Shown here: piece after piece, positions 1 through 8,094 of the stretch
Layout: the number at the start of each line of letters is the position of its first letter
Position numbering within the stretch: the first letter of the stretch is position 1
DNA from: Desulfobacula sp.
GTDB taxonomy: Bacteria; Desulfobacterota; Desulfobacteria; Desulfobacterales; Desulfobacteraceae
Length of the DNA: 38,781 bases
NCBI GenBank assembly: GCA_028280105.1
Contig: JANQML010000001.1
Span: 1 to 38,781, forward strand
Direction of reading: 5' to 3'
Translations under genes and position numbers: made by a program
The notes under the pieces: model-generated
What the model was told of the DNA's origin: nothing
Seen by the model: only the letters and a program-made list of their open reading frames with translations
Databases searched by the model: none

Positions 1-111
1 GAAAAGGCTTACATAGCTCGTTATGCGCGCCTTTTCCCGCCTTGAATACGAATAAAAATTCGGCGCAATATGTAAAGATTATTTCCACTCGCTGCCTAAC
101 CCTGGAAAATC

Positions 112-891
112 CTAGCCTTGGGACTGACATTTTTGGACCACTTCAACCAGCCGTGCGACCAGGTGATCGTGATAGATTTTCCCGCCCTCTGCCGTCGCCT
201 TTGACGGCTCTCCGGCCGTACCGCCGGAATCGGATGTGAATTGTTTCATTTCCGCTTCACTGCTGGGCACATAACAGAGGGTATCCCCATTAAATGACGG
301 GTCAACACTGTACAGGTCTCTTTCAGGATGGGGGTTGTCAACGGCCCGGTCAAGCTTGACCAGATCCGGATGACGATGCATCATATGGGAGGTTTCGATC
401 TCTTCGGCATGGCCCACACCTCCCCAGCCAAGGGATTGAATAATGCTTTTGGACATATAGGCCGGATCAAAGATAACCACGTTCACCCCCAGTTCCCGTT
501 TGGCCTTTTCACCGGCGATCTGGAGCCAGGTGATATTGACGATCCGATGACCGTTTACCAGGACAAAATGTTTAAATCCGTGATGTTTGAGTGATGCCAT
601 CACGTCAAAGGCCACCTCTGACAAGACTTCCGGGCGGATGGTAATGGTTCCGGGCAGCACCATGTGGTGGGGACTCCAGCCGAACCACAGCGGCGGGGCC
701 ACAGGTGCCTTTGTCTTTTTACCGGCATCTTCTGCCAGGGTCATCGCCACCATGGTGTCGGTTCCCACGGGCAGATGCGGGCCGTGCTGTTCCGTGCTGC
801 CAAAGGGGAGAAGAATTGTCCGGTTGCTCTGCGCCACCATCTCCTTTACCTCTTCCCAGGTCATGTTCTGTAACCTTACTGAATCAGCCAT
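112..891 (-). CDS. Creatininase-family amidohydrolase
   Basis: This 259-residue protein belongs to the creatininase family, metal-dependent cytosolic enzymes that open cyclic amides or cleave related amides. The signature GSTEQHGPHLPVGTD at residues 31-45 supplies E34, H36 and D45, which match the metal-binding and catalytic positions of creatininase, and GHAEEIETS at 160-168 supplies the later acidic cluster. The usual NGHGGN or NGHYEN loop is NGHRIVN here (113-119), so the residue two after the loop histidine, a metal-binding Glu in true creatininase, is Ile. The substrate therefore may not be creatinine. An AGGAGGTG ribosome site five bases before the ATG fixes the start. The gene is divergent from the GntR regulator and shares a 30-bp inverted repeat with it, which suggests joint control with the 5-oxoprolinase/TRAP operon. 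Family call is firm; substrate is unknown. Confidence 0.88.
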   Translation of the reverse strand: MADSVRLQNMTWEEVKEMVAQSNRTILLPFGSTEQHGPHLPVGTDTMVAMTLAEDAGKKTKAPVAPPLWFGWSPHHMVLPGTITIRPEVLSEVAFDVMASLKHHGFKHFVLVNGHRIVNITWLQIAGEKAKRELGVNVVIFDPAYMSKSIIQSLGWGGVGHAEEIETSHMMHRHPDLVKLDRAVDNPHPERDLYSVDPSFNGDTLCYVPSSEAEMKQFTSDSGGTAGEPSKATAEGGKIYHDHLVARLVEVVQKCQSQG

Positions 892-983
892 TCAACACCT
901 CCTTGTTTGACGTACCCGGCCACCGGAAAGGGGAGACCGTCATGCCGCCGCCTCTTTTCGAAATAATTTTCAGATTGATTTTA

Positions 984-1050
984 AAAATATACTTGACATA
1001 GATAAAAAATATACTTGACATATATTTTTTATCTATGTCAAGTATATTTT
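984..1050. promoter_or_regulatory. Perfect 30-bp inverted repeat, probable GntR operator
   Basis: Positions 984-1013 are the exact reverse complement of 1021-1050, with a 7-base spacer (CTTGACA). The 12-mer ATACTTGACATA occurs directly at 989-1000 and 1011-1022 and inverted at 1034-1045. The element lies between the divergent creatininase-family gene and the GntR gene. Repeated half-sites in a divergent promoter are typical of an autoregulated GntR/FCD operator. TTGACA hexamers inside it may double as -35 boxes, but no -10 hexamer sits at normal spacing. The assignment to this regulator is inferred from position. Confidence 0.7.
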
Positions 1051-1092
1051 AATTGCATATAATCTTCTAAAGAATAAGGATGGTTGGCCGTA

Positions 1093-1785
1093 ATGAAACC
1101 TGTTTCAAAAATACAGAAAATCCCCAAACAACCCCTTGCCGTGGCGGCCTATGAAACCATTATTAAAAAAATCATCTGTCTTGAATACCAGCCCAGCCAG
1201 CACCTGGAGGAAAATCTGCTGGTGGAGGAACTGGGCATCGGACGAACGCCCATCCGGGAAGCCCTGGTCAGACTGCAGAGTGAAAAAATGGTGGAATCCC
1301 ATCCCAACAAGGGGGTCATTGTCCGGCCCATCACATTGCAAAACACAAAAGCCATGTTTGAGAGCATGCATATCTTTGAGTTCGGTGTTGTGGATATTGC
1401 CGTCAAAAAGGACTGCAGCCCGTTTATACAAAGATTAAAACAGGCCAATAACACCGTAAAAAAAGCCATCCTGTCCAACAAGGTATTCCACCTGGTGGAG
1501 GCCAACCACGATTTTCATATCAATTTTGCCCGGTGTTCCCAGAATGAATTTTTAATCCGGGGGGTGGCAGATGTCAGAAAAGAAGCCAAACGGTTGTCAT
1601 ATCTGTCATACAACAATGCCATCGATCCGGACCGCCCCCTTGAAAGCCATTACAACGCCGTTGTCAAAGAGCATGAAAAAATGATCAATGCCCTGGCCGA
1701 CAAAGATGCAGAACGGCTCAAACGCCTTCTTCTGGAACATATTGAAACGTTCAGACAGCGCATCATTCTCTTTATGACATCCTGA
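1093..1785 (+). CDS. GntR-family regulator with FCD effector domain
   Basis: This transcription regulator of about 230 residues has an N-terminal winged helix-turn-helix. The recognition-helix signature GIGRTPIREALVRLQSEKMV is followed by the wing SHPNKGVIVRPI. A helical C-terminal half (about residues 85-225) is consistent with an FCD ligand-binding domain, which usually binds a carboxylate. I chose ATG at 1093, 12 bases after AAGGA. A TTG at 1084 would add three residues but lies only 3 bases from that ribosome site. It precedes the TRAP and pxp genes on the same strand and faces the large inverted repeat, so it probably controls uptake and breakdown of the operon substrate and its own expression. 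Ligand not determined. Confidence 0.88.
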   Translation: MKPVSKIQKIPKQPLAVAAYETIIKKIICLEYQPSQHLEENLLVEELGIGRTPIREALVRLQSEKMVESHPNKGVIVRPITLQNTKAMFESMHIFEFGVVDIAVKKDCSPFIQRLKQANNTVKKAILSNKVFHLVEANHDFHINFARCSQNEFLIRGVADVRKEAKRLSYLSYNNAIDPDRPLESHYNAVVKEHEKMINALADKDAERLKRLLLEHIETFRQRIILFMTS

Positions 1786-1843
1786 CGGATTTAACAACCC
1801 GGATGTACGAACCATATCAACATAGAAAAGGGAGGAAAGCTCA

Positions 1844-2833
1844 ATGAAAAAAGCGTTATTTTTTTTAACCGGTATTATCTTTGCCCTGTCTGTCTGCTCT
1901 GTCGCCACGGCCAAAACCCAGTGGGATATCCACCTGAATTATCCGGCGGGAAACTTTCATTCCAAAGGGGCTCAAAAGTTTGCCGATGAAGTGGCCAAAG
2001 CCACCAACGGCGAACTCATCATCAAACTGCATCCGGGTGCGGCACTTGGATTTAAAGGCCCGGAACTGCTCAGGGCGGTTGCCGAAGGGCAGTTGGCCGT
2101 GGCTGAAATCCCCACCGGCATGGTGGAAGGGGATGCCCCGGTTCTGGCCTTGACAGCCCAGCCCTTTATCTCAACCAATGCATTTGAACAGCGACTGCTT
2201 TACCAGTTGGCCAAACCCGTCTATGCAAAAAAGTTAAAAACCTTTAACCAAAAAACCCTTTATACCTCTGTCTGGCCCTTTTCAGGGATCTATACCCAGC
2301 GCCCCGTTAAAACCGAATCCGATCTGGACGGTCTTAAGATGAGAGTATACGACGGCACCGGTCTTGCCTTTGGAAAGGCCACCGGCATTGCCGCCCGGAA
2401 GATGGCATTTTCCGAAGTCTATCCGGCCATGAAAGCCGGGCTTTTGGATTCCATGTATACCTCGTCCGTATCCGGTGTGGATGCCAAAGCCTGGGAAGTG
2501 CTCAAATATTATACCCCGATCAATATTGTGGGACCGGTGAACATGATCAACGTCAACCTGGATGCCTGGAACAAGCTGGATAAAAAAATCCAGGCCATTG
2601 TTCTCGAGGTTGCCGCCCAGATGGAAGACGATATGTGGAATCTTGCCGGTGACATGGATCGCAAAAGCCTTGACGCACTGGTTGAAAACGGTATGACCAT
2701 CGTTCCTGTGAGCAAAGAGTTTAGAAACCAACTCAATGCCGTGGGGGAAAAACTCAGGGCAGAATGGGCAAAAAAGGCCGGTGCCGACGCCCAGGAAATT
2801 TTAGAGCAATACTACCGAATTACCGGTCGTTAA
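1844..2833 (+). CDS. dctP: TRAP transporter substrate-binding protein DctP
   Basis: This 329-residue periplasmic solute-binding protein of the TRAP (DctP/TAXI-type) family has a lysine-starting hydrophobic signal peptide cleaved near VATA|KTQ (residue 23). The mature part has the DctP fold signatures: an early GAQKFADEVAKATNGEL segment and later the carboxylate-binding Arg region around SDLDGLKMRVY. A strong GGGAGG ribosome site lies upstream. It delivers substrate to the DctQ/DctM membrane pair encoded next. A terminator-like hairpin directly after the gene probably keeps this protein in excess of the membrane subunits. Substrate is inferred to be 5-oxoproline or a related small carboxylate from the adjoining pxpABC genes; sequence alone does not prove this. 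Confidence 0.92.
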   Translation: MKKALFFLTGIIFALSVCSVATAKTQWDIHLNYPAGNFHSKGAQKFADEVAKATNGELIIKLHPGAALGFKGPELLRAVAEGQLAVAEIPTGMVEGDAPVLALTAQPFISTNAFEQRLLYQLAKPVYAKKLKTFNQKTLYTSVWPFSGIYTQRPVKTESDLDGLKMRVYDGTGLAFGKATGIAARKMAFSEVYPAMKAGLLDSMYTSSVSGVDAKAWEVLKYYTPINIVGPVNMINVNLDAWNKLDKKIQAIVLEVAAQMEDDMWNLAGDMDRKSLDALVENGMTIVPVSKEFRNQLNAVGEKLRAEWAKKAGADAQEILEQYYRITGR

Positions 2834-2859
2834 GAGATCCGTTTCGTTACACTTGAAAA

Positions 2860-2890
2860 GGCAGGCCGGAATTGATTCCGGTCTGCCGTT
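2860..2890 (+). terminator. Hairpin between dctP and dctQ (attenuator-like)
   Basis: Arms 2860-2871 and 2876-2887 form a 12-bp stem with a single G-U pair and a TTGA loop, followed by GTTCTTTATAA. The U-rich tail is weak, so partial termination or 3'-end protection of dctP mRNA is more likely than full termination. This arrangement fits the need for more binding protein than permease. Confidence 0.6.
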
Positions 2891-2945
2891 CTTTATAACC
2901 GCATAACCGCCGCTTGCCGGCCGCATGGATGTTAGGGTGAAGATA

Positions 2946-3449
2946 ATGAACAGATTAGTGAGGCTTTCAGACAAATTAAGCGATCTTATGGCAAACGTTT
3001 CCGCGATCATACTCGGATTGATGACCCTGGTCATATTGGTGGAAATTGCATTGTGGAGCACCATGAAAAAGACCACGCTGATTGCAGACGAGTACAGTGC
3101 CTATGGACTTGCAGCCATTATTTTCATGGGTGCGGGGTATTGCCTGAAGGAAAAAGGGCATATCCGCATTACCCTTATTCTGGGATTTTTACCGGCCACG
3201 GCTTCACGAATCATCACCTTTGCCGCCACCTGTATCACCACGCTTTTCATGGGCTATCTGTGGTGGTATCTGTTTAAAATGGTCAAATCCGCCATCCGGT
3301 ACGGGTCCACGTCCGGTACCCTGACCAATACCCCGCTGTGGATTCCCCAAACCATCATGCTCATTGGCGCGGCCGTCTTTTTCATTCAGCTGGCCGCCAC
3401 CTGTATCAAAACCTTTTCAGCCATTAAAACCGGCGAGGAGGTCGTGTAA
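2946..3449 (+). CDS. dctQ: TRAP transporter small permease DctQ
   Basis: Small membrane subunit of the TRAP transporter, about 167 residues with four hydrophobic segments (roughly residues 15-40, 55-75, 85-115 and 128-150). The conserved DctQ pattern of an early acidic/charged stretch (ADEYSAYG) followed by GAGYCLKEKGHIRI is present. I place the start at ATG 2946 because AGGGTGA lies five bases upstream; an in-frame ATG at 2925 has no ribosome site. The stop overlaps the dctM start by one base (TAATG), implying translational coupling. The family is recognised by topology and neighbours as much as by sequence. Confidence 0.88.
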   Translation: MNRLVRLSDKLSDLMANVSAIILGLMTLVILVEIALWSTMKKTTLIADEYSAYGLAAIIFMGAGYCLKEKGHIRITLILGFLPATASRIITFAATCITTLFMGYLWWYLFKMVKSAIRYGSTSGTLTNTPLWIPQTIMLIGAAVFFIQLAATCIKTFSAIKTGEEVV

Positions 3450-4759
3450 TGGAATCCGAACTGCTGCTGATGTCCGTCATTGTCTTTGGTAGCCTTTTTA
3501 TTGCCCTGGCCGCCGGCATATGGGTGGGTTTTTCCCTCTTCATTGTCGGGTTTATCGGCATGACCTTTTTCTCATCCCTGCCTGCGGGAAACAACATGGC
3601 CTCCTCGGTGTGGGCCACCATTGAAAAATGGGAGTATGTGGCCCTGCCCCTGTTTATCCTCATGGGAGAGATCCTGTACCGATCCGGTATTTCAGAGCGC
3701 TTATTCAAAGCCCTGGTTCCCTGGCTCTACCGGCTGCCCGGCGGGCTGCTGCTCATGAATATCGTATCCTGCACCCTCTTTGCAGCGGTGTCCGGTTCCA
3801 GTGCCGCCACCACGGCAACCGTCGGCCGGATCACCCTGGCGGAATTTGACAAACTCGGCTATGACAGGAGCCTGTCCATGGGATCGCTGGCCGGGGCCGG
3901 CACCCTGGGTTTTTTGATTCCCCCGTCCCTGATCATGATCGTATACGCCATTCTGGCCGGGGTTTCCATTGGAAAGATGTTCATGGCCGGCATCCTTCCG
4001 GGGCTTCTCCTGGCAGGGGTTTATTCGGTCTATATCATCTTCAGGGGGATTAAAAATCCGGAGATTGCCCCCCAGACCCGGGAGACTTACTCGTGGACGG
4101 ACCGGATACTGGGTCTCAAAGACCTTGCCCCCACCATTATACTGATCCTCATGGTCCTGGGAAGTATCTACGGCGGATATGCCACACCCACGGAAGCGGC
4201 CGCACTGGGGGTATTCGGCGCCCTTGCTTTTGCCGTTATCAACCGCCAGATGACCGTTTCCATCTTTTTTGAATGCCTGAAAGGTGCGGTTAAAACCAAT
4301 GCCATGATCATGCTGATTGTAGTGGGTGCCGGCTTTCTATCCCGTTCAATGGGCTTTTTGGGCATTCCGGCCGCCATAACAGAGGCCATCACCCAGATGG
4401 ATCTCTCCCCCTACATGCTCATGCTCCTTCTGGGTGCCGTTTATATCGTGCTGGGGTGCCTGCTGGACGGATTTTCCATCGTGGTCATGACCCTTCCCAT
4501 TGCACTGCCCATGGTAACCCAGGCCGGGTTTGATCCCATCTGGTTCGGTGTCTACCTGATATTAATGGTGGAGGTCAGCCAGATCACCCCGCCGGTGGGG
4601 TTCAACCTCTTTGTCATCCAGGGGCTGACCGGAGAACCCATAATGAAGATTGCAAAATACGCCTTGCCCTTCTTTTTCCTGATGCTGTTAACCACCGCCA
4701 TCATCACCCTTTTTCCGCAGATTGCCCTCTATCTGCCGGAGCTGATGACAGGTAAGTAA
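3449..4759 (+). CDS. dctM: TRAP transporter large permease DctM
   Basis: Large, 436-residue integral membrane subunit that carries out sodium-driven transport in TRAP systems. It has about a dozen hydrophobic segments and clear family motifs: AAVSGSSAATTATVGRITL in the first half, LGFLIPPSLIMIVYAI after it, and the second-half repeat with PTEAAALGVFGAL and QITPPVGFNLFVIQG. Length is normal for the family. AGGAGG lies close before the start, and the gene overlaps dctQ by one base. With dctP and dctQ it forms a complete importer in front of the 5-oxoprolinase genes. Confidence 0.94.
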   Translation: MESELLLMSVIVFGSLFIALAAGIWVGFSLFIVGFIGMTFFSSLPAGNNMASSVWATIEKWEYVALPLFILMGEILYRSGISERLFKALVPWLYRLPGGLLLMNIVSCTLFAAVSGSSAATTATVGRITLAEFDKLGYDRSLSMGSLAGAGTLGFLIPPSLIMIVYAILAGVSIGKMFMAGILPGLLLAGVYSVYIIFRGIKNPEIAPQTRETYSWTDRILGLKDLAPTIILILMVLGSIYGGYATPTEAAALGVFGALAFAVINRQMTVSIFFECLKGAVKTNAMIMLIVVGAGFLSRSMGFLGIPAAITEAITQMDLSPYMLMLLLGAVYIVLGCLLDGFSIVVMTLPIALPMVTQAGFDPIWFGVYLILMVEVSQITPPVGFNLFVIQGLTGEPIMKIAKYALPFFFLMLLTTAIITLFPQIALYLPELMTGK

Positions 4760-4843
4760 AAAGACGGTTTGGTATGTGAGACATGATACGGAATCAACCC
4801 GAATTTAATCAACCACCATTGAACCTTTGAACGGGAGGTATGG

Positions 4844-5620
4844 ATGAAAACCATTGATTTAAACTGTGACATGGGAGAAAGTTTCGGTGCCTATACCATC
4901 GGTATGGATGAGGCGGTCATGACCCACATCAGTTCCGCCAATATCGCCTGCGGCTGGCATGCAGGGGACCCCCTCGTCATGGACCGCACCATTAAAATGG
5001 CTCTTGAAAACAAGGTCGGCATCGGTGCCCATCCCGGCTATCCCGACCTTCTCGGATTCGGCCGGAGAAATATGGCATTGTCCCCGGAAGAGATCAAACA
5101 ATACCTGATCTACCAGGTGGGTGCTTTAAGCGCCTTTTGCCGGGTTCACCACACAAGGCTTCAGCATGTGAAACCCCACGGCGCCCTCTACCTGGATGCG
5201 GTTGAAAAAAAAGAGACGGCCACGGCCATTGCACAGGGAATTATGGCCCTTGACCCGGACCTGAAATTTGTCGCCCTGGCCGGTAAAAAGGGGGAGACCA
5301 TGCGGCAGGTGGGAGAAGAACTGGGGCTGAAGGTCGTGTATGAGGCCTTTCCGGACCGGGCCTATACACCGGAGGGGACATTGCTGCCCAGAAAAGAGAA
5401 AGGTGCGGTTATCTCTGATCCCGAAACGGTGGCCAAACGGGCCCTGGATATGGCCAGCGGATTTGTCATTGCCGTGGACGGCACCCGCATTGCACTTGAT
5501 GTCCAGACCCTCTGCGTCCACGGAGACAATCTGGATGCGGTCAACCTGGTGAAAACCATTAAAGAGACCCTCCAGGCCAATGAAATCCGGACCAGCCCCA
5601 TGGGTGAAGGAAGTGAATAA
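4844..5620 (+). CDS. pxpA: 5-oxoprolinase subunit A (LamB/YcsF family)
   Basis: This 258-residue LamB/YcsF-family protein has DLNCDMGESFG at residues 5-15, then NIACGWHAGDP and GAHPGYPDLLGFGRR, all hallmarks of PxpA. In characterised bacteria PxpA works with PxpB and PxpC to hydrolyse 5-oxoproline (pyroglutamate) to glutamate using ATP, removing a common damage product. The three genes lie together in the order A, B, C with 2-base and 1-base junctions, as expected for a complex. GGGAGG lies upstream of the ATG. Linkage to a TRAP importer suggests a catabolic rather than only a housekeeping role here. Confidence 0.93.
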   Translation: MKTIDLNCDMGESFGAYTIGMDEAVMTHISSANIACGWHAGDPLVMDRTIKMALENKVGIGAHPGYPDLLGFGRRNMALSPEEIKQYLIYQVGALSAFCRVHHTRLQHVKPHGALYLDAVEKKETATAIAQGIMALDPDLKFVALAGKKGETMRQVGEELGLKVVYEAFPDRAYTPEGTLLPRKEKGAVISDPETVAKRALDMASGFVIAVDGTRIALDVQTLCVHGDNLDAVNLVKTIKETLQANEIRTSPMGEGSE

Positions 5621-5622
5621 GA

Positions 5623-6327
5623 ATGGCTGAGCAAAAGGCGTACCCGGTTTGCAAACCCGCCGGGGATACCGGTCTGATCGTGGAGTTCGGAGAGGGGATT
5701 GATCCGCGTGTGAATGCAAAGGTCAGAGCGGTGGCAGCCGCCGTCAGGAACCGGATGCCGGCGGGTGTTCTGGAGCTGATCCCCACCTACCGGTCTCTTT
5801 TGTTTATCTATGATCCCGGCCGGATTCAGCCCGCCGCATTGATTGATCGGGTTGAGACCCTTGAAAGCGGTATCGACCTGGATGACACAACCGATTCACG
5901 GCTGGTGGAGATACTGGTCTGCTATGCCGGGGAACTGGGCCCGGATATAGACAATGTCTGTCAATCCGCCGGGCTGGATGCGGAAAGGGTCATCGCGCTT
6001 CACACCGCCCCTGAATATCTGATTTATATGGTCGGGTTTACACCGGGATTTGCGTTTCTGGGCGGATTAAATGAAAGCCTTCAGACACCCCGGCTGGAGA
6101 CCCCGCGCATGGCGGTTCCCGGGGGATCCGTGGGTATTGCCAACAACCAGACCGGGATCTATCCCATTACCAGCCCCGGCGGATGGCAGATCATCGGCCG
6201 GACGCCGTTAAAGCTGTTCGCCCCTGAAAGAAAAGACCCGTTTCTATACAAAGCTGGGGACAGGATCAAATTTATCCCCATATCCGAATCTGAATTCCAC
6301 CGGATCAAAAAAGAGGAAGAACGCTGA
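5623..6327 (+). CDS. pxpB: 5-oxoprolinase subunit B (KipI family)
   Basis: This 234-residue protein of the KipI/PxpB (allophanate hydrolase subunit 1-like) family is identified by MVGFTPGFAFLGGL in the middle and by PRMAVPGGSVGIANNQTGIY followed by SPGGWQIIGRTPLKLF near the C terminus. It forms a complex with PxpC for the ATP-dependent ring-opening step. The gene starts two bases after pxpA stops and overlaps pxpC by one base, so the three subunits are probably made in fixed ratio. In Bacillus the homologue KipI also inhibits a sporulation kinase, which is not relevant here as far as the context shows. Confidence 0.92.
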   Translation: MAEQKAYPVCKPAGDTGLIVEFGEGIDPRVNAKVRAVAAAVRNRMPAGVLELIPTYRSLLFIYDPGRIQPAALIDRVETLESGIDLDDTTDSRLVEILVCYAGELGPDIDNVCQSAGLDAERVIALHTAPEYLIYMVGFTPGFAFLGGLNESLQTPRLETPRMAVPGGSVGIANNQTGIYPITSPGGWQIIGRTPLKLFAPERKDPFLYKAGDRIKFIPISESEFHRIKKEEER

Positions 6328-7265
6328 TGGATGACGTTAAAATATTAACCCCGGGCGGATATACCACCATCCAGGACAACGGCCGTTTCGGATACCAGAA
6401 CATGGGCGTCCCGGTATCCGGTGTACTGGATCATTTCGCATTTGCAGTTGCCAACTGCCTGGTGGGCAACCCGGAAAATACCCCTGTCATGGAAATCACG
6501 GTGGTGGGGCCGAGCTTTGAAATCTTCACGGAAACAGATATCGCCCTTACCGGTGCCCAAATGGGCATCCGTGTCAACGGCAATGCTGTTGAACAATGGC
6601 AATCCGTCCGGGTATTCCCCGGAGACCGGGTCTCTATCGGCCAGATTGAGTCCGGCTGCCGGGCCTACCTGGCATTTGGCGGTGGACCGGATCTGCCGGA
6701 CGTCATGGGAAGCTGCTCCACCTATGTGGGCGCCGGGATCGGGGGGCTGAACGGCCGTCCGCTGAAACCGGGCGACACCTTGAAACTCAACCGCCCCTGC
6801 CTGCTGCATGAACGGCGGCAGTTCCCGGAAGACCGGATTCCGGTCTATCCCACCCATGTGACCCTCCGGGCCGTTCCAGGCCCCCAGGATGACTACTTTG
6901 ATATCCGGACATCTCCTCTGTTTAACACGGAATACACGGTCTCGGCCAAGGCGGACCGGATGGGCTGCCGGCTCACGGGTGAATCCATACCCATAAAGAA
7001 CGGCATGCCCAAAAGCATCGTCTCGGAACCCTCCGTGCCCGGTTCCATCCAGATCCCGCCGGATGAACAGCCCATTATCCTTCTGGTAGAGCAGACCGTT
7101 GGCGGGTATGCCAAGATCGCCACCATTATCTCATCCGACATCAGACGGGTGGCCCAGATCACACCGGGTGACACAATCCGGTTTGAAAAAATCGATCTGC
7201 AAACCGCCCACAAGATCCATGCCAAAGAAAAGATCAGGTTCCAAAGATTAAAAGAGATCTTTTAA
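6327..7265 (+). CDS. pxpC: 5-oxoprolinase subunit C (KipA family)
   Basis: This 312-residue biotin-dependent-carboxyltransferase-like (KipA/PxpC, allophanate hydrolase subunit 2-like) protein opens with the signature GGYTTIQDNGRFGYQNMGVP and ends with the conserved EQTVGGYAKIATIISSD segment. It completes the PxpABC 5-oxoprolinase. Its ATG overlaps the pxpB stop. The next gene converges from the opposite strand after a 10-base gap, so this is the last gene of the operon. No terminator hairpin is evident in that gap. Confidence 0.92.
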   Translation: MDDVKILTPGGYTTIQDNGRFGYQNMGVPVSGVLDHFAFAVANCLVGNPENTPVMEITVVGPSFEIFTETDIALTGAQMGIRVNGNAVEQWQSVRVFPGDRVSIGQIESGCRAYLAFGGGPDLPDVMGSCSTYVGAGIGGLNGRPLKPGDTLKLNRPCLLHERRQFPEDRIPVYPTHVTLRAVPGPQDDYFDIRTSPLFNTEYTVSAKADRMGCRLTGESIPIKNGMPKSIVSEPSVPGSIQIPPDEQPIILLVEQTVGGYAKIATIISSDIRRVAQITPGDTIRFEKIDLQTAHKIHAKEKIRFQRLKEIF

Positions 7266-7275
7266 CCCATAGGTT

Positions 7276-7572
7276 TTACAATTTATCTGTTACGCTTTCC
7301 ACCTTGTCCGCCATGGACTGGATCCGGTCCGTCCGCGTCCCCAGCTTAATGGTGGTGGTGATCCGGGGTGCGCCCATCCCGTGGATCTGTTCATGGCATT
7401 TTTTCACCGCATCAAACACGGCATCCCACTCCCCCTCGATATTGGTTCCATAGGCATGGAGCTGGGATTCCAAACCGGCCTCAGCAATAATCCGGTGACA
7501 CTGGGCCACATAATCGGACACAGATACACCCACCCCCAGCGGGACGACACACAGATCAATCATTACTTTCAT
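7276..7572 (-). CDS. MTH1187/YkoF-type thiamine-binding protein
   Basis: This protein of about 98 residues matches the small MTH1187 (formerly DUF77) family: an N-terminal beta strand (VMIDLCVVPLGVG), the SVSDYVAQC helix, a central LHAYGTNIEGEW strand-turn, and a C-terminal TTTIKLGTRTD strand. Members form ferredoxin-like tetramers and some bind thiamine or hydroxymethylpyrimidine; the exact role is unclear. I use ATG 7572, preceded by GGGGG; a TTG two codons earlier is possible. The gene converges on pxpC and no thiamine gene is nearby. Confidence 0.75.
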   Translation of the reverse strand: MKVMIDLCVVPLGVGVSVSDYVAQCHRIIAEAGLESQLHAYGTNIEGEWDAVFDAVKKCHEQIHGMGAPRITTTIKLGTRTDRIQSMADKVESVTDKL

Positions 7573-8094
7573 TTTCAAACCCCCAATCGTTTATAACAGC
7601 AGGCTGTTCCTAAAACCGTCTCTTATATCGCCTGCCCTGTTGTTCAGCCAATAGGGTTTATCTGTACCGCGTTACCGGGTTTTGGGCAAGCTTCATTTTT
7701 TTATTTCAAAAGCCGGGTATCCTCCTAATGGATAAATGGGACTTTTTTGAAACGGAATCTGAGATCCGAAAACATTTGAATTCTTTTGCTGAGAAGTCAG
7801 GCCGGAACCAGTATCATCAAACGAACGTTTTTTAAGACGATAAAAAATGACGGAACAATAGATCCGCCAGTTATTACATTTATTAGATTCAGGGTTGTCT
7901 GCTTTTATACCATAAGTCCTTGTCAACTATATGCCATTTGAAGAAAAAATTTGCACGTCTTTCCAGATGATGATACTGATTTCATCATTGATTTTGAAAC
8001 TTTTATACAGATCTGGTTATTTTTACTTTTTCGTATGTTATCCCGTTAGATAATTGAAAACAGAAGATAAACGGAAACAACAGATCAAATTGTT
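7573..8094. other. AT-rich intergenic region, no gene supported
   Basis: About 520 bases between the thiamine-binding-type gene and the HNH gene. The composition becomes AT-rich towards 8094. A 35-codon reading frame at 7728-7835 (+) has no ribosome site and no recognisable family. GTTAGAT at 8045-8051 fits the integron core site GTTRRRY and could mark the left boundary of the cassettes downstream, but I find no attC-type fold or integrase around it. Confidence 0.5.

Noticed and set aside
1-36. Possible terminator stem GAAAAGGC / GCCTTTTC at the left edge
   Set aside because: The stem is 8 bp with a 20-base loop and the flank is cut by the window edge, so I cannot tell whether a T-run follows; not listed as a feature.
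993-1048. TTGACA hexamers in the inverted repeat as a canonical sigma70 promoter
   Set aside because: The only TATATT-like -10 is 22 bases away, outside normal spacing, on either strand.
7728-7835. Short 35-codon plus-strand reading frame
   Set aside because: No ribosome site, no recognisable family and no neighbouring context; probably chance.
7900-8051. An attI or third attC site left of the HNH gene
   Set aside because: GTTAGAT fits a core site, but no paired AAC box with inner boxes and 5-base spacers was found upstream; boundary left open.
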